DNA of 64,000 bases from positions 37,556,853-37,620,852 of the forward strand of contig CM055903.1 of the NCBI GenBank assembly GCA_029582155.1, given 5' to 3'. The notes beneath the pieces were generated by a model. The model searched no databases, was not told the origin of the DNA, and saw nothing but the letters and a program-made list of their open reading frames with translations. The translations under genes and the position numbers were made by a program. The DNA is from Panopea generosa. Lineage: Eukaryota > Mollusca > Bivalvia > Adapedonta > Hiatellidae. Numbering within the stretch: the stretch's first letter is position 1; the number at the start of each line of letters is the position of its first letter. This document shows positions 23,690-36,674 of this stretch, in pieces.

Positions 23690-24380
23690 AATATAACGTG
23701 ACACCGGCACTTTCCAATTAAATAACACCGATATCAATATCGGAACCATCCAATTTGAAAACCTCTGTACCCATTGGTCAATTCTAAAAATAGATCTTTG
23801 ATTCCAATTTGGAAAATAGAAATTCCAATTGGAAATTTATCTTTCCAACTTGGACGAAACGACTTTCCAATGGGAAAGCATGCATTTTGGGGGTCTTTAG
23901 ATTATAATTGTGGCACAAATCGGCAATTCATAATGATTTTGGTTACCTTTTTGTGATCGCACAGTCAAACTCTTCAAACTGCGATACTATACTACGATAA
24001 GATAAAAAAAAAGTGTTTAAGAGTTTTTCCAGAAAGTCACTGTGTTGTGTTAATGTCAATAACAGTATTAAAATCCCCATTAATAACCAAAGTATCACTA
24101 TCGTTTTAAAGAATAAAATCTTCCGTTTTTGTAAAACAGTTAATATGTTCTGTTGCATTCATTTAAAAATTGTTATTTATATTCTTTTTCATTTCTATTA
24201 TTTTTTTACACATTTGCATTCTGCTCTGCCGTCTATAATGTTGTTATATTCTTGTATTGTGTATGTAAATTTGGAGTTGACAAGGATGCCTACGTCTGTA
24301 CTATTCCTACTATTTCCACTTAAATTCATTGCCCCACTATTTTTTATTTGCTGTATGATATTCTTTACAGTGTAGCTCTT
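23690..24380 (-). mobile_element. Dispersed element G, copy 2 (inverted)
   Basis: Carries clustered ttccaattggaa and tttccaatgggaa motifs at 23730-23880 and the inverted form of acacagtgaatttctgg near 24030-24060, matching 15935-16230. A 120-codon plus-strand hydrophobic frame at 24013-24375 overlaps it and may be a relic, but no family is recognised. Confidence 0.45.
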
Positions 24381-24419
24381 ATAGAAGACACATAGAACAC
24401 TTATTTAGTTCTAACCATT

Positions 24420-27400
24420 GAAATATTTGCTGTTGAGTCACTTAATATTTTTATTTGTCTTGAATGCGTTCATATCTACATTATACGTTCATTTGTCCTT
24501 AATACGTTCATATCTTCTTTATACGTTCATATCTCCTTTATACGTTATTTTCCCTTTATACATTCATATGTTTCCTTATACGTTCAAATATACTTTCATA
24601 TCTCCTTTATTCGTACTTTCTCCTTTTTACATTCATATATTTCCGTTATCACCTGGATCTAAATTCATCAATTCAAATATTTAAGATTCAAATAATATAT
24701 ATTACACAACCCACTTGCTATATTTACTCTGCAGAAACAAGCAGTTTAATTGTTAGTTAACATTAAGTGTTACAGAATCATATCTATCACCCATAATTGT
24801 ATGTTATCAGTATTTTACAAATATTGATAAATTTAGGCCCAGTATACGTCCCTATCTCCTGTATACGTTCCCATCTCCTGTATACGTCCCTATATCATGT
24901 ATACGTTCCCATCTCCTGTATACGTAGTTACCTATCTCCTGTATACGTCTCTATCTCCTGTATACGTTCCAATCGCCTGTATACGTTCATAGCTCCTGTA
25001 TACGTCCCTTTCTCCTGTGTACTTTACCATCTCCTGTATACGTTCCTAGCTCCTTTATACGCCCCTATCTCCTATATACGTCCCCATCTCCTGTATACGT
25101 TCCTATCTCCTGTATACATCCCTATCTCCTGTATACGGTCCCATCTCCTGTATACGTTCCTAGCTCCTGTATACGTCCCTATCTCCTGTATACGTTCCCA
25201 TCTCTTGTATACGTTCATAACTCCTGTATATGTTCATAGCTCCTGTATACGTCTCTATCTCCTGTATACGTTCCCATCTCCTGTATACGTTCCTAGCTCC
25301 TGTATATGTCCCTATCTCAGGTATACGTTCCCATCTCCTATATACGTTCCTATCTCCTGAATACATTCTTATCTGCTGTATACGGTTCTATCTCCTTTAT
25401 ACGTTCCTATCTCATGTATACGTTCCCATCTCAAGTATACGTTTCTATCTCCTGTATACGTTCCTATCTCATGTTTACGTTCCCATCTCAGATATACGTT
25501 TCTATCTTCTTAATACGGTCCTATCTCATGCATACGTTCTCATCTTAAGAATACGTTCTATCTCATGTATACGTTCTTATCTCATGTAAACGTTCCAATC
25601 GCATATATACGTTCCCATCTCAAGTATACGTTCCTATCCTCTCTATATGAACTTCTCTTGTATAAGTGCCTGTCTCCGGTATTCGTTCCAAGATCCTGTA
25701 TATATTCCTATCTCCTCAAAACGTTCCTATCTCTTTCTCCTGCATACGTTCCTATCTCCTGTACATGTTCCTATCTCCTGTATACGGTCCTATCTCCTGT
25801 ACACGTTCCTATCTTCTGTATACGTTCCCATTTCCTACATTCGTTCCCATCTCCTGTATACGTTCCTATCTCCTGCATACGTGCTTATTAAATATATACG
25901 TGCTTATCTCCTGTATACCTTCCCATCTCCTGTAAACGGTCCTATATTATGTATACGTTCCTATCTCCTGTAAACGTGCCTATCAACTCTATACGTTCCT
26001 ATCTTCTGTATACGTTTCCATCTCCTGCAAACGTTCCCATCTCCTGTATACGTTCCTATCTCCTGTATACGATCTCATCTCCTGTATACGGTCCTATCTC
26101 CTGTATACGTTCCTTTCTCCTGTATACGTGCCTATCAACTCTATACGTTCATATCTTCTATATACGTTCCCTTCTCCTGTATACGATCCTATTAAATATA
26201 TACGTGCTTATCTACTGTATACGTTCCCATCTCCTGTATACGGTCCTATCTCCTGTATACGGTCCTATCTCCTGTATACGTGCCTATCTCCTGTTTACGT
26301 GCCTATCAACTCTTTACGTTCATATCTTCTATATACGTTCCCTTCTCCTGCATACGTTCCTATCTCCTGTATACGTTCCTATCTCCTGCATACGGTCTTA
26401 TCAAATATATACCTGCTTATATCCTGTATACGTTTTCATCTCCTGTATACGATCTTATCTCCTGTATACGTTCCTATCTCCTGTATACATTCATGTTTCC
26501 TGTATATGTTCATATTTCCTATTTACGTTCCTATCTCACGTCGATGTGCCTTTCTCCTGTATACGTTCCTATCTCCTGTATACGTCCCTATCTTCTGTAT
26601 ACGTTTCTATCTCCTGTATACTTTCCTATTACCTTTATACGTTCATATCTCATGTATATGTTCCCATCTCCAGTATACGTTCATATTTCCTGTATACGTT
26701 TCCATCTACTGTGTACATGTCTATTTCTTGTATACATTCCTATCACCTCTAAACGTTCCCATTTCATGTAAACGTTTCCATCTCCTGTATACGATCCTAT
26801 ATCCTGTATATATTCCTATCTCATGTATACGTTCCTATCTCCTATAAACGTTCCTATCTCCTGTATACGTTCCTATTTCCTTTACACGTTCCTACCTCAT
26901 GTATATGTTCCCTTCTCCAGTATACGTTTATAGCTCCTCTATACGTTCCTATATTCTGTATATACTCTTATCTCCTGTACACATTTCTCTCTCCGGTATA
27001 TATTTCTATCTCCTGTATGCATTCTTATTATCTGTATACGTTTCTATTCCCTGTATATGTGTATATCTACTCTATACGTGCCTGTCTCCTGTATACATTA
27101 TCTCCTGTATATATTCCAATTTCCTGTACATGTTTCTATCTCCTGTATACGTTCCTATCTCCTGTATATATATTTCTATCTCCTGTACATATTTCTATCT
27201 CCTGCAAACTTGCCTTACTCCTGTATATATATTTCTATCTACTATATATATTTCTATCTCCTGTACATATTTCTATATCCTGTATGCGTTCCTATCTCCT
27301 GTATATATATTTCTATCTCCTGTATTTATTCCTATCTCATGTTTACATTTCTATATCCTGTAAACTTGCCTATCTCCTACATATATATTTCTATCTACTG

Positions 27401-30400
27401 TATATATTCCTATCTCCTGTACATATTTCTATCTCCTGTATACGTTCCTATCTCCTGTATATATATTTATATCTCCTGTATATATTCCTATCTCCTGTAC
27501 ACATTTCTACCTCGTGTGAACTTGCCTTTCTCCTGTATATATATTTCTATCTCCTGTATATATTCCTATCTCCTGTACATATTTCTATCTCCTGTAAACT
27601 TGCCTATATCCTGTATATATTCCTATCTCCTGTACATATTTATATCTCCTGTATACGTTCCTCTCTCCTGTATATATATTTCTATCTCTGTATATATTCC
27701 TATCTCCTGTTCATATTTCTATCTCCTGTATATATTTATATCGCCTGTAAACTTGCCTATCTCCTGTATATATATTTCTATCTACTGTATATATTCCTAT
27801 TTCCTGTACATATTTCTATCTCCTGTATACGTTCCTATCTCCTGTATATATTTCTATCTCCTGTATATATTCCTATCTCCTGTACATATTTTTATCTCCT
27901 GTAAACTTGCCTATATCCTGTATATATTCCTATCTCCTGTATATATTTCTGTCTCCTGTATACGTTCCTATCTCCTGTATATATATTTATATCTCCTGTA
28001 TATATTCCTATCTCCTGTACATAATTCTATCTCCTGTATACGTTCCTATCTCCTGTATATTTATTTCGATCTCCTGTATAAATTACTATCTCCTGTACAT
28101 AATTCTATCTCCTGTATACGTGCCTATCTCCTGTATATATATTTTTATCTCCTGTATATATTTCTGTCTCCTGTACATATTTCTATTTCCTGTATGCGTG
28201 CCTATCTCCTGTATATGTATTTCTATCCCCTGTATATATTCCTATCTCCTGTACATGTTTTTATCTCCTGTAAACTTGTCTATCTCCTGTATATATGTTT
28301 CTATCTCCTGTATGTATTCCTATCTCATGTTTACATTTCTAACTCCTGTATACGTTCCTGTCTCCTTATATGTTCCTATCTCATGTATACATGCCTTTCT
28401 CTGGTATATATTCCTATCAGCAGTATGCATATTATCTCCAGTATTCCCTGTATACGTTCCTGTTTCCTGTATACGTGTCTATCTCCTGTATACGTTCCTG
28501 TATTCTGTATACGTGCCTATCACCTGTATACGTGCCTGTCTCCTGTATACGTGCCTGTCTCCTGTTTAAGTGCCTATCTCCTGTATACGTTCCTGTCTCC
28601 TGTTTAAGTGCCTATCTCCTGTATACGTTCCTGTCTCCTGTATACGTGCCTATATCCTGTATACATGCTTATCTCCTGAATACGTGCATATCTCCAGAAT
28701 ACGTTCCTGTCTCCTGTATACGTGCATATCACCAGTATACGTTCCTGTCTCCTGTATACGTGCATATCTCCTGTATATGTTTCTGTCTCCTGTTTATGTG
28801 CCTATCTCAAGTATACGTTCCTGTCTCATGTATACGTGCATATCTACTTTATACGTGCCTATCTCATCTCATGTATACATTATACGTTTTTATCTCCTGT
28901 ATACGTTCATATATCCTTGTTACGTTTCAATTTCCTCTATATGTTTCTATCTCCTGTATACATGTATATATTCCTATCTCCTGTATACGTTCCTGTCTCC
29001 TGTTTAAGTGCCTATCTCATGTATACGTTCCTGTCTCCTGTATACGTGCCTATATTCTGTATACATGCTTATCTCTTGAATACGTGCATATCTTCTGTAT
29101 ACGTTCCCGTCTCCTGTATACGTTCCTGTCTCCTGTATACATGCTTATCTCCTGTATACGTACCTATCTTCTCTATACGTTCCTGTCTCCAGTATACATG
29201 CTTATCTCCTGTATACGTTCCTGTCTCCCGTATACATGCTTATCTCCCGAATACGTGCCTATCTCCTGTATACGTTCCTGTCTCCTGTATACATGCTTAT
29301 CTCCTGTATACGTGCCTATCTACTCTATACGTTCCTATCTCCCGTATACATGCTTATCTCCTGTATACATTCCCTTCTCCCGTATACATGCTTATCTCCT
29401 GAATATGTGCATATCTCCTGTATACGTTCCTGTCTACCGTATACATGCTTATCTCCTGTATACGTTCCTGTCTCCTGTTTACGTTCTTATCTCCTGTATA
29501 CCTGCATAACTCCTGTATACGTTCATGTATCCTGTATACGTGTTTATCTCCTGAATACGTGCATAAAGCCTGTATGATACGCTCCTGTCTCCTGTATACA
29601 TGCTTATCTTCTGAATACGTGCATATCGCCTGTATACGTTCCCGTCTCATGTATACGTGTTTATCTCCTTTATACGTTTCTGTTTCCCGTATACATGCTT
29701 ATCTCCTGTATGCGTTCCTGTCTCCTGTTTAAGTGCCTATCTCCTGTATACGTTCCTGTCTCCTGTATACGTGCCTATATCCTGTATGCATGCTTATCTC
29801 TTGAATACGTGCATATCTTCTGTATACGTTCCCGTGTCCTGTATACGTTCCTGTCTCCTGTATACATGCTTATATCCTGTAAACGTGCCTATCTACTCTA
29901 TACGTTCCTGTCTCCCGTATACATGCCTATCTCCTGTATACGTTCCTGTCTCCTGTATACATGCTTATCATCTGTAAACGTGCCTATCTACACTATACGT
30001 TCCTGTCTCTCGTATACATGCTTATATCCTGAATACGTGCATATCTGCTTTATACGTTCCTGTCGCCTGTATACGTGCTTATCGCCTATCTATTCTATAC
30101 GTTCCTGTCTCCCGTATACTTGCTTATCTCCTGTATACATTCCCTTCACCCGTATACATGCTTATCTCCTATATACGTGCATATCTCCTGTATACGTTCC
30201 AGTCTACCGTATACATGCTTATTTCCTGTATACGTTCCCGTATCCTGTATACGTTCTTATCTCCTGTATACCTTCATAACTCCTGTATACGTTCATGTAT
30301 CCTGTATACGTGTTTATCTCATGAATACGTGCATAACTCCTGTACGATACGTTCCTGTCTTCTATATACATGCTTATCTCCTGAATACGTGCAAATCTCC

Positions 30401-31360
30401 TGTATACGTTCCCGTCTCATGTATACGTGCTTATCTCCTGAATACGTGCATTTCTACTGTATACGTTCCCGTCTCATGTATACGTGCTTATCTCCTGAAT
30501 ACGTGCATATCTCCTGTATACATGCTTATCTCCTGTATACGTTCCTGTCTCCTATATACATGCTTATCTCCTGTATACGTGCATATCTCCTTTATACATT
30601 CCTGTCTCCCGTATACATGCTTATCTCCTGTATACGTTCCTGTTTCCTGTATACGTGCTTATCTCCTGTATACCTGCATAAATCCTGTATACGTTCCTGT
30701 CTCCTGTATACGTGCTTATCTCCTGAATACTTGCATATCTCCTGTATACGTTCCTTTCTCCTGTATACGTGCATATCTCCTGTATACGTTCCTATCTCCT
30801 GTATACGTGCTTATCTCCTGTATACGTTCCTGTCTCCTGTATACATGCTTATCTTTTGTATACGTTCCTGTCTCCCGTATACATGCTTATCTGCTGAATA
30901 TGTGCATATCTCCTTTATACATTCCTGTCTCCTGTATACATGCTTATATCCTGTATACGTTCCTGTCTCCTGTATACGTGCTTATCTCCTGTATACCTGC
31001 ATAAATCCTGTATACGTTCCTGTCTCCTGTATACGTGCTTATCTCCTGAATACGTGCATATCTACTGTATACGTTCCTTTCTCCTGTATACGTGTATATC
31101 TCCTGTATACGTTCCTGTCTCCTGTATACGTGCTTATCTCCTGAATACGTGCATATCTACTGTATATGTGCATATCTCCTATATATTTTCCTGTCTCCTG
31201 AATACGTGCATATCTACTTTATACGTGCCTATCTCCTGTATACGTGTATATCTACTCTATACGTGCCTATCTCCTTTATAGGTTCCTGTCTCCTCTATAC
31301 GTGCCTATCTACTGTATACGTTCCTATCTATTGTTCACGTGCTTATCTCCTATATAAGTT
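24420..31360. repeat. Giant 19-bp minisatellite, about 6.9 kb
   Basis: Unit consensus gtatacgttcctatctcct (19 bp), roughly 350 copies. Regional variants dominate different stretches: catatctccttta at 24480-24640, atatatttctatctcct at 27100-28300, and gtatacgtgcctgtctcct or gtatacatgcttatctcct at 28450-31300. The unit has no stop in any plus-strand frame, so 57 bp (19 codons) forms a protein-level repeat and frames up to 516 codons result. Between 24685 and 24830 the pattern is interrupted by unrelated sequence. Confidence 0.96.
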
Positions 31361-31637
31361 CATTGTTTGTAAGATTGATTTGATGTTTGTTCATGAATAT
31401 AAAAATAATTGATCATTGCCTTTAAAGAGAAGTTTAAACATATCAATATATCATGTAAAATTACTTAAATATACAAAAATTCATTAGACATCTACAAAAT
31501 AACAGTATCATAAAGGCGACATAAGCACATTTAATCTATATATGTCACGGTCTGTCTAAGTGATAATGCATTACCCTAGGTTAGACCGTATGTAAGAAAA
31601 AATGAGTGACTTTTAAGTATACCAGAGGCCCAGATAG
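31361..31637. other. Intergenic, nothing recognised
   Basis: AT-rich flank of the 19 bp array, without features. Confidence 0.4.
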
Positions 31638-31695
31638 GTTTTTTTTTTTTTTTTTTTTTTTTTGTGGGGGGCGGGGGGGGGGGGGGGAGGGGGGT
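31638..31695. repeat. Poly(T)-poly(G) tract with G-quadruplex potential
   Basis: About 25 T followed by a G-rich run broken only by single C, T or A bases. Several GGG runs in tandem could fold as a quadruplex. Such tracts are also prone to assembly error. Confidence 0.9.
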
Positions 31696-31855
31696 GTAGG
31701 TGATTCATTATTGCCTCTATATTTACACATATATAATTATCTAGTTCTACATATTGCAAGCATCTATTATGGTGAACGTTAGAATTTAAGTTTAGTTTAA
31801 ACGTATTTAATTCTTTTTATTTTACTTTAATTGTGATACAATATATAACAACTTT

Positions 31856-31998
31856 TCTTGGGTAGAGCCAGTACTTAGCATATGCTGTTAAAGTGTCTTG
31901 CTCAAAGACATCACACTAAGTCATGGTAGAGGATCAAACATACGACCCTCCGATCCAGGGTGCGATGCGTTACAACTAGACAACGCCCTCCACGTAGA
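31856..31998 (-). mobile_element. tRNA-derived SINE, family C
   Basis: The reverse complement runs from a tRNA-like head (ggagggcgttgtctagttgt) through a B-box-like gtttgatcctc to tttgagcaagacactttaac. The same tail motif is present at 35098-35285. The anticodon arm is degenerate, so it is not a tRNA gene. Confidence 0.6.
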
Positions 31999-32395
31999 AT
32001 TTAAATTGTTCGTAATCGTCATTTTTGCTCTAAATTTGCTCAATAACCTTACATTGCAAATAGTTCATAACTTCTTAACAAACTGATATTTTCGGCTGTC
32101 CATATTATTCACACAAAAAAAACACAAAAGAATTTATCATTATAAATGTATCAACCCAGAGATTTACATTTCTCGAGCCTACTTTTATTTTTGATTGTAC
32201 TAAAATCGTGTTTAACCGTATTTCTTTCCCGTTGATTAACTTTTAATTATGGTATTAAATATAAATAATAATTATAACAGAGTCAACATCTTCCATTAAA
32301 ATACATTTTACTTTGATCAATCAAATTTGAAACTATTTTCAGGCGCATCTACCAAAGATGCGTCCACATGAGTTTGTTTGCTGTACTTTATTTGC
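31999..32395. other. Intergenic, nothing recognised
   Basis: AT-rich DNA without supported features. Confidence 0.4.
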
Positions 32396-32720
32396 TGTAC
32401 TTTTCCGATTTTTGAGATCTATTCAGATTGTGAATGTGCAACTCAAAAGATCCCAAATATCGGAAATTCCGTGGTTGTGATTTCAATAATTTCCCTTTAT
32501 GAAATAAATGCATATGATGTCTCTGTATCTTCATGATTAAATAGATTTCAATGTACGTCCGTCATATAACATGTAAATAGCCACGAATCCTTAATTGGAT
32601 CTTACTCATATAAAGCTCATGTATGTAAATTGTCCATCCAGTTGATGGATATGCCACATAAACACTTGCACCATTTCTAGGGATTTTATTGGCATATTAC
32701 CGTCAATTCCCTGTCCTAAA
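32396..32720 (-). mobile_element. Dispersed repeat element F, copy 3 (inverted)
   Basis: The reverse complement joins the two blocks seen at 4558-4672 and 4790-4985 in contiguous form, including gaaattccgt and gtatcttcatga. It also contains an imperfect hairpin in which ccgatttttgagatct faces agatcccaaatatcgg. Confidence 0.55.
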
Positions 32721-32751
32721 CGCAAACGCCCAGCATGAAGATACACTTATA

Positions 32752-33437
32752 ATTTAAGGTAGTTCGCGGGTTTACACATGGATTTCCGAAAGTCGTCGGA
32801 TTTTAATGATACTTTCGGTGACTGTTGGAACACATCTTGTCTTTTACATGTTGTTAATTTTTTGGCCGAAAATATGGCGATTTTGACGTTAGTGGCGCCC
32901 CCTAGTGACAACCCATATATTAGCCGTTTTCTACGTTTCGGCAGTCTAGTTCGATCATTAATTGGCCGATTTTTACAATATAAGCACTCACTTGAATAAC
33001 ACTCTATCCTATAGGAGTTTAGGTACAGTTGTATGCATTAATAAACATTAATAAGCGCAGTGAACGCTTGTTTATGAATGAAGGTGATCATTTGCGTATT
33101 TATTATAACCTCGTAATGGGTTACAAAATTCCATATTACGCGAAATATACGAGGTAAAAGTTTTTTATTTTCTGTATGGTCTTCTACGACGAGCGAGAAA
33201 CTTGATGAGGGAATAAAAAAAGGGGGTTTAACCGTGACATTTTTTGCTAAACAACTTTAAAAGTATTTGAATTACTTTAATAAACGCCGTTTTTTAAAGC
33301 GTCACGTCGACAACGTGGTGACGTTAACGTATTTACATAATGACAAATATGCTGTTGATATGAGTATTATATTTTCTTTTTTGAATTTATATATTAGATT
33401 AATGCTCAAAGGTTAAATAAAAACATTATGACTTATA
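32752..33437 (+). mobile_element. Element E, copy 1 of a 0.68-kb inverted pair
   Basis: Starts ataatttaaggtagttcgcg and ends cattatgacttat. Over its whole length it matches the reverse complement of 37029-37718 with scattered substitutions and few indels. It contains a ggcgccccctagtg motif and a near-palindrome around gtcgacaacgtggtgacg. No ORF of note. It is non-autonomous and its class is unknown. Confidence 0.8.
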
Positions 33438-33486
33438 CGTATGAAACATTTACGGGGGAAAAAAACAATTATTACGACATAATGTA

Positions 33487-33744
33487 TCAGCGTTTTTCTG
33501 TGGAATTCACAGCAGAATATAAATTAAAAGCAGTCTTCCCTGAAGTTGACAATACATTTTTAAATAAAACTGCAAGTCCGTCAAGTCCGGACCGTCTCAA
33601 TACCAGTTCTATGTGGTTTTTACTTAACCCACTTGCTGCGAGGGATTTGGCGTTTCCTTTTGTTACAAACTTTTTGCTTATCCAATCTGAGTAGGTTTCA
33701 AAATATTTCTTTTCATTTAAAATCCGTTGAATTTTATAGTTCAC
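33487..33744 (-). pseudogene. Unassigned short ORF, possible relic of a repeat-element protein
   Basis: An 85-codon minus-strand frame with non-random composition. Its middle reads SLAASGLSKNHIELVLRRSG followed by LDGLAVLFKNV. This looks like a piece of a folded helical domain rather than a random frame and faintly recalls conserved segments seen in uncharacterised element-associated proteins of aquatic invertebrates. There is no splice partner, and a SINE lies immediately upstream. Function unknown. Confidence 0.3.
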
Positions 33745-33762
33745 CTCTTCTACAGTTATAAA

Positions 33763-33900
33763 CTTGAATCAGCGGTGAGAGACAAATGGCAATGAGACAC
33801 AATGTCGTATATCAATCATCACGTAGAAGATTCAAACTCACGGCACCTGGATTGATTGATAGTCAAACTCGCTACCGACTGAGCTTTATCGGGCCCGGCT
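33763..33900 (-). mobile_element. tRNA-derived SINE, family A, partial
   Basis: The reverse complement has the tRNA-like head cgggcccgataaagctcagt, then tttgactatcaatcaatcca and the central block gatgattgatatacgacatt shared with copies at 55918 and 60045. The 3' tail is missing. Confidence 0.7.
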
Positions 33901-34599
33901 ATACGCTAAGAAATGCAACTAAATGAAGTGCGATATATAGTATATATACGTCTCACACCACTATTACATTTCCCATAGGGCTCCATTGTAACATTTATGT
34001 CCAAAACAGAGTGAAAAATTAAATTCTGCAGCATGTGTCTGGGCTCAAATTCTTCACTGGTTCAAGATATGCAATTATAAAGGAAAAAAAGTATACCTTG
34101 ACCAGGTTGTTTTTTTTTAAATTCAATGCTTTTGTGAGACCTATCAATTTCCAGAGTAATGATATGTCAACTATTCGCCCTAGATGCGGTTCGAACCAAC
34201 AATTCTGAAATGACACAGAATTGTCCAGAAAGCTGGTATCAGCACCAAATTTTCAGTGGTGATTTCTAAAATACTGACCATTTAACCCATGCTAGCAAAA
34301 AACAAAACACTGCAGTACAAAGCCCTGAAAAAAGAAGAAAAAGAGAACTAAAGTTTTATTTCTACCTCCTTCATCTGTAGGTCCGGAGTACTCAAGGGAG
34401 ATAATAGTGGTGTGAGTCCTATATATAGATATTTACATTATAACTTATCAATCATGCTAACAAATGAAACAATAAAAGTTGCGCTCATTTATTAGTTATC
34501 ATATTAAATTAATCAATTTACGAAATGATAGTTCCTTTATTAACATCTTCGATAATACATACCAAACCCAGTAATGGTGATAGTGTTTGTGATATTGAT
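33901..34599. other. Intergenic, nothing recognised
   Basis: No domain-bearing frame. A duplicated phrase around 33950 and 34400 (gtctcacaccactatta and, inverted, taatagtggtgtgagtcct with tatatatag) suggests the ends of an unclassified inserted element, about 460 bp, spanning 33935-34430. Confidence 0.35.
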
Positions 34600-34609
34600 A
34601 TTGATATCG

Positions 34610-34850
34610 GTAGGTGTAGTGGTAGTGGCAGTGTCATTAGTAGTGGCAGTTAATACTGTAGTTGATGTGATGGTGGTTGCAGTAGTGACAGTGGCAGTGG
34701 TTGTGGTTATGGTAATGATAATGCTAATATAATTGTAAATGGTATTTATAATAGCAATGGTAGTGGTAGTGGTAGTGGTGGTGGTAGTGGTAGTGGTAGT
34801 GGTAGTGGTAGTGGTAGGAGTGATTGTAGTGGTAGTGGTGGTAAATTATG
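34610..34850. repeat. GGTAGT hexanucleotide-rich tract
   Basis: Imperfect ggtagt/ggcagt repeats becoming regular at 34758-34845. The minus-strand Leu/Pro frame over it is an artefact. Confidence 0.9.
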
Positions 34851-35097
34851 GCTAAAATTCAATATTGATAAGGAGTTGCAGAATAAAAAAAAAACTTCCA
34901 ATATGCACTGTAAAGTCACATAGTTAAACAAGACAGATATTTTATAACTGTTTACAGGCGCAGACGCTTACATGATTGCGAGGTCAGCACAGCAACGGAA
35001 ACATTCCCAGATCTTATCTCTTCGCAAACTGAATATTTACTTCTTATTTTTAGTGAAAATCTATCACCATGATATCAGATCTCATTTAAATCTCGTT

Positions 35098-35285
35098 AAG
35101 GCGTGTGGTCCAGTGGTAAACCACCGAACCGTGGCTCGGAAGGTGGTGGGTTCGATCCTCCCCACGGCCATGCGTGGTTTCCTTGAGCAAGACACCTTTT
35201 CCTCATATTCTTAAAACTGGTTATACACAGGAAGACTTCGAGCGTAATTTGTATAAATTGTTAGAACTTGAAGTAAAATAAATCA
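35098..35285 (+). mobile_element. tRNA-derived SINE, family C
   Basis: A-box-like gtggtccagtggtaaaccac and B-box gggttcgatcctccccac are followed by ccttgagcaagacacctttt and an A/T-rich tail ending aaataaatcag. The acceptor-stem halves pair poorly, so a functional tRNA is unlikely. Confidence 0.7.
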
Positions 35286-36674
35286 GTTAAATCTACACGT
35301 GTTGTATATATATGGAAAATATTCACATTATAAATCTTTACTCCCATTAAAAACAGGATGTTTTATCTACATAACAGGATGTTTTATCTATAAAACAGGA
35401 TGTTTTCATCGAATCCGTTTCTAAAGTATTTTTAGAATTTGAAAAAAAAATCAGATAAGCTTTGTGACATTGCAATACACATTCAAGTATCACGCATCCA
35501 TGCACGCACCCATGCACGCACATGCTTTACAATAATAATATATCACGGAAGTTGTTGATAAAATATATACGTGACTCAAAACTGAATATAACAATAATTA
35601 TAATTATGCTAAATGTAAATACGAGAAAAAACATTATATCAGGTTGACAACGTAACCAAAATTATGTATGTTTTGTTATCTAAAATAAAAGCTATAGCAT
35701 TTGTATACAATATGTTCTATGTTTGTATTTTAATATAAAAATAAATTTCATATCAACAATATGTTAAGATGTGTTTATTTCTAATATGAGTAAGCTCCAC
35801 GTCCGGACAGCCCACATATCTAAGCGACTTTAGGAAATCGTTAATATCCATGTAAGCATCAGTATGAAATATTCGGTTTAATTATTGATGCATAAATTTT
35901 ATGCAAACTTAACTACATAATCATTTTTTGTTTATCCGTCCAATATTACAAATAGTGTAGCAAATCCAATGACTGCGTTCAGTTCGGTTAAACGTTAACC
36001 AACATATTTTTTTTCTGGAAAATGGCTTAACCTCAAATAAGCACACAACACGCAACAAATTATGGGAACCAGATATTAAACTTGTTTGCTGTTTAACGGT
36101 GCTGAACATAGCTTAGTTTCTAAAATACTCTCGGAATTTGAAAAAAAAAAATCAGTTGAGCTTGGTGACATTGTGTATTGCCACCCATAAAAATAACATT
36201 AGATACAATATCGAGATGTAGTAAGGCCCAAATAACGATACGATCATTCGCCATGTTAAAAATGTTGTTGATGTTTCAACTTCACTGCAACCCCATCTCC
36301 CACCACCAGGTTTCTTAGAAATTCGTGAAAAAAAAAGGTAAAAACGAAAATGACATAATCCTAATCAATTTTTAAAACATTTGTTTTAGATTTTCTTGAA
36401 AACGTAAACGTAAAGATAGTAGATATGTATACTCATGCTTTTCATGTCCGGTCTAGTTGCAAATCCACTTATTAGAAACCAACCGCTTTCTGGCTGTTTT
36501 GTTAATCGCGTGTATTTTTTTATTGCTGTTTCTTTTTATTTCAAATTTTCAACACATTACCATATGTTCCACAAATTGTATATAAAGCATGTATGATATA
36601 GCTTCCAACAGTTATAAAAATATTTTGTTTGGTCTCATCTGAACAATCCTCCAGTACTTTTGAACACTCGGAAA
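35286..36674. other. Intergenic; short direct repeats only
   Basis: Three copies of acaggatgttttatct occur at 35354-35411. A ~65 bp segment at 35419-35480 (gaatttgaaaaaaaaatcag) recurs at 36116-36182. Nothing coding is supported. Confidence 0.45.

Noticed and set aside
24797-31412. Dozens of plus-strand frames up to 516 codons with YVPISCIRSYLLYTF-type repeats
   Set aside because: The 19 bp unit has no stop in any forward frame, so all frames are open by construction.
35098-35170. tRNA gene
   Set aside because: A- and B-box-like motifs are present, but the acceptor stem does not pair and a SINE body follows; the same holds for 38163-38245, 43738-43815 and 20016.
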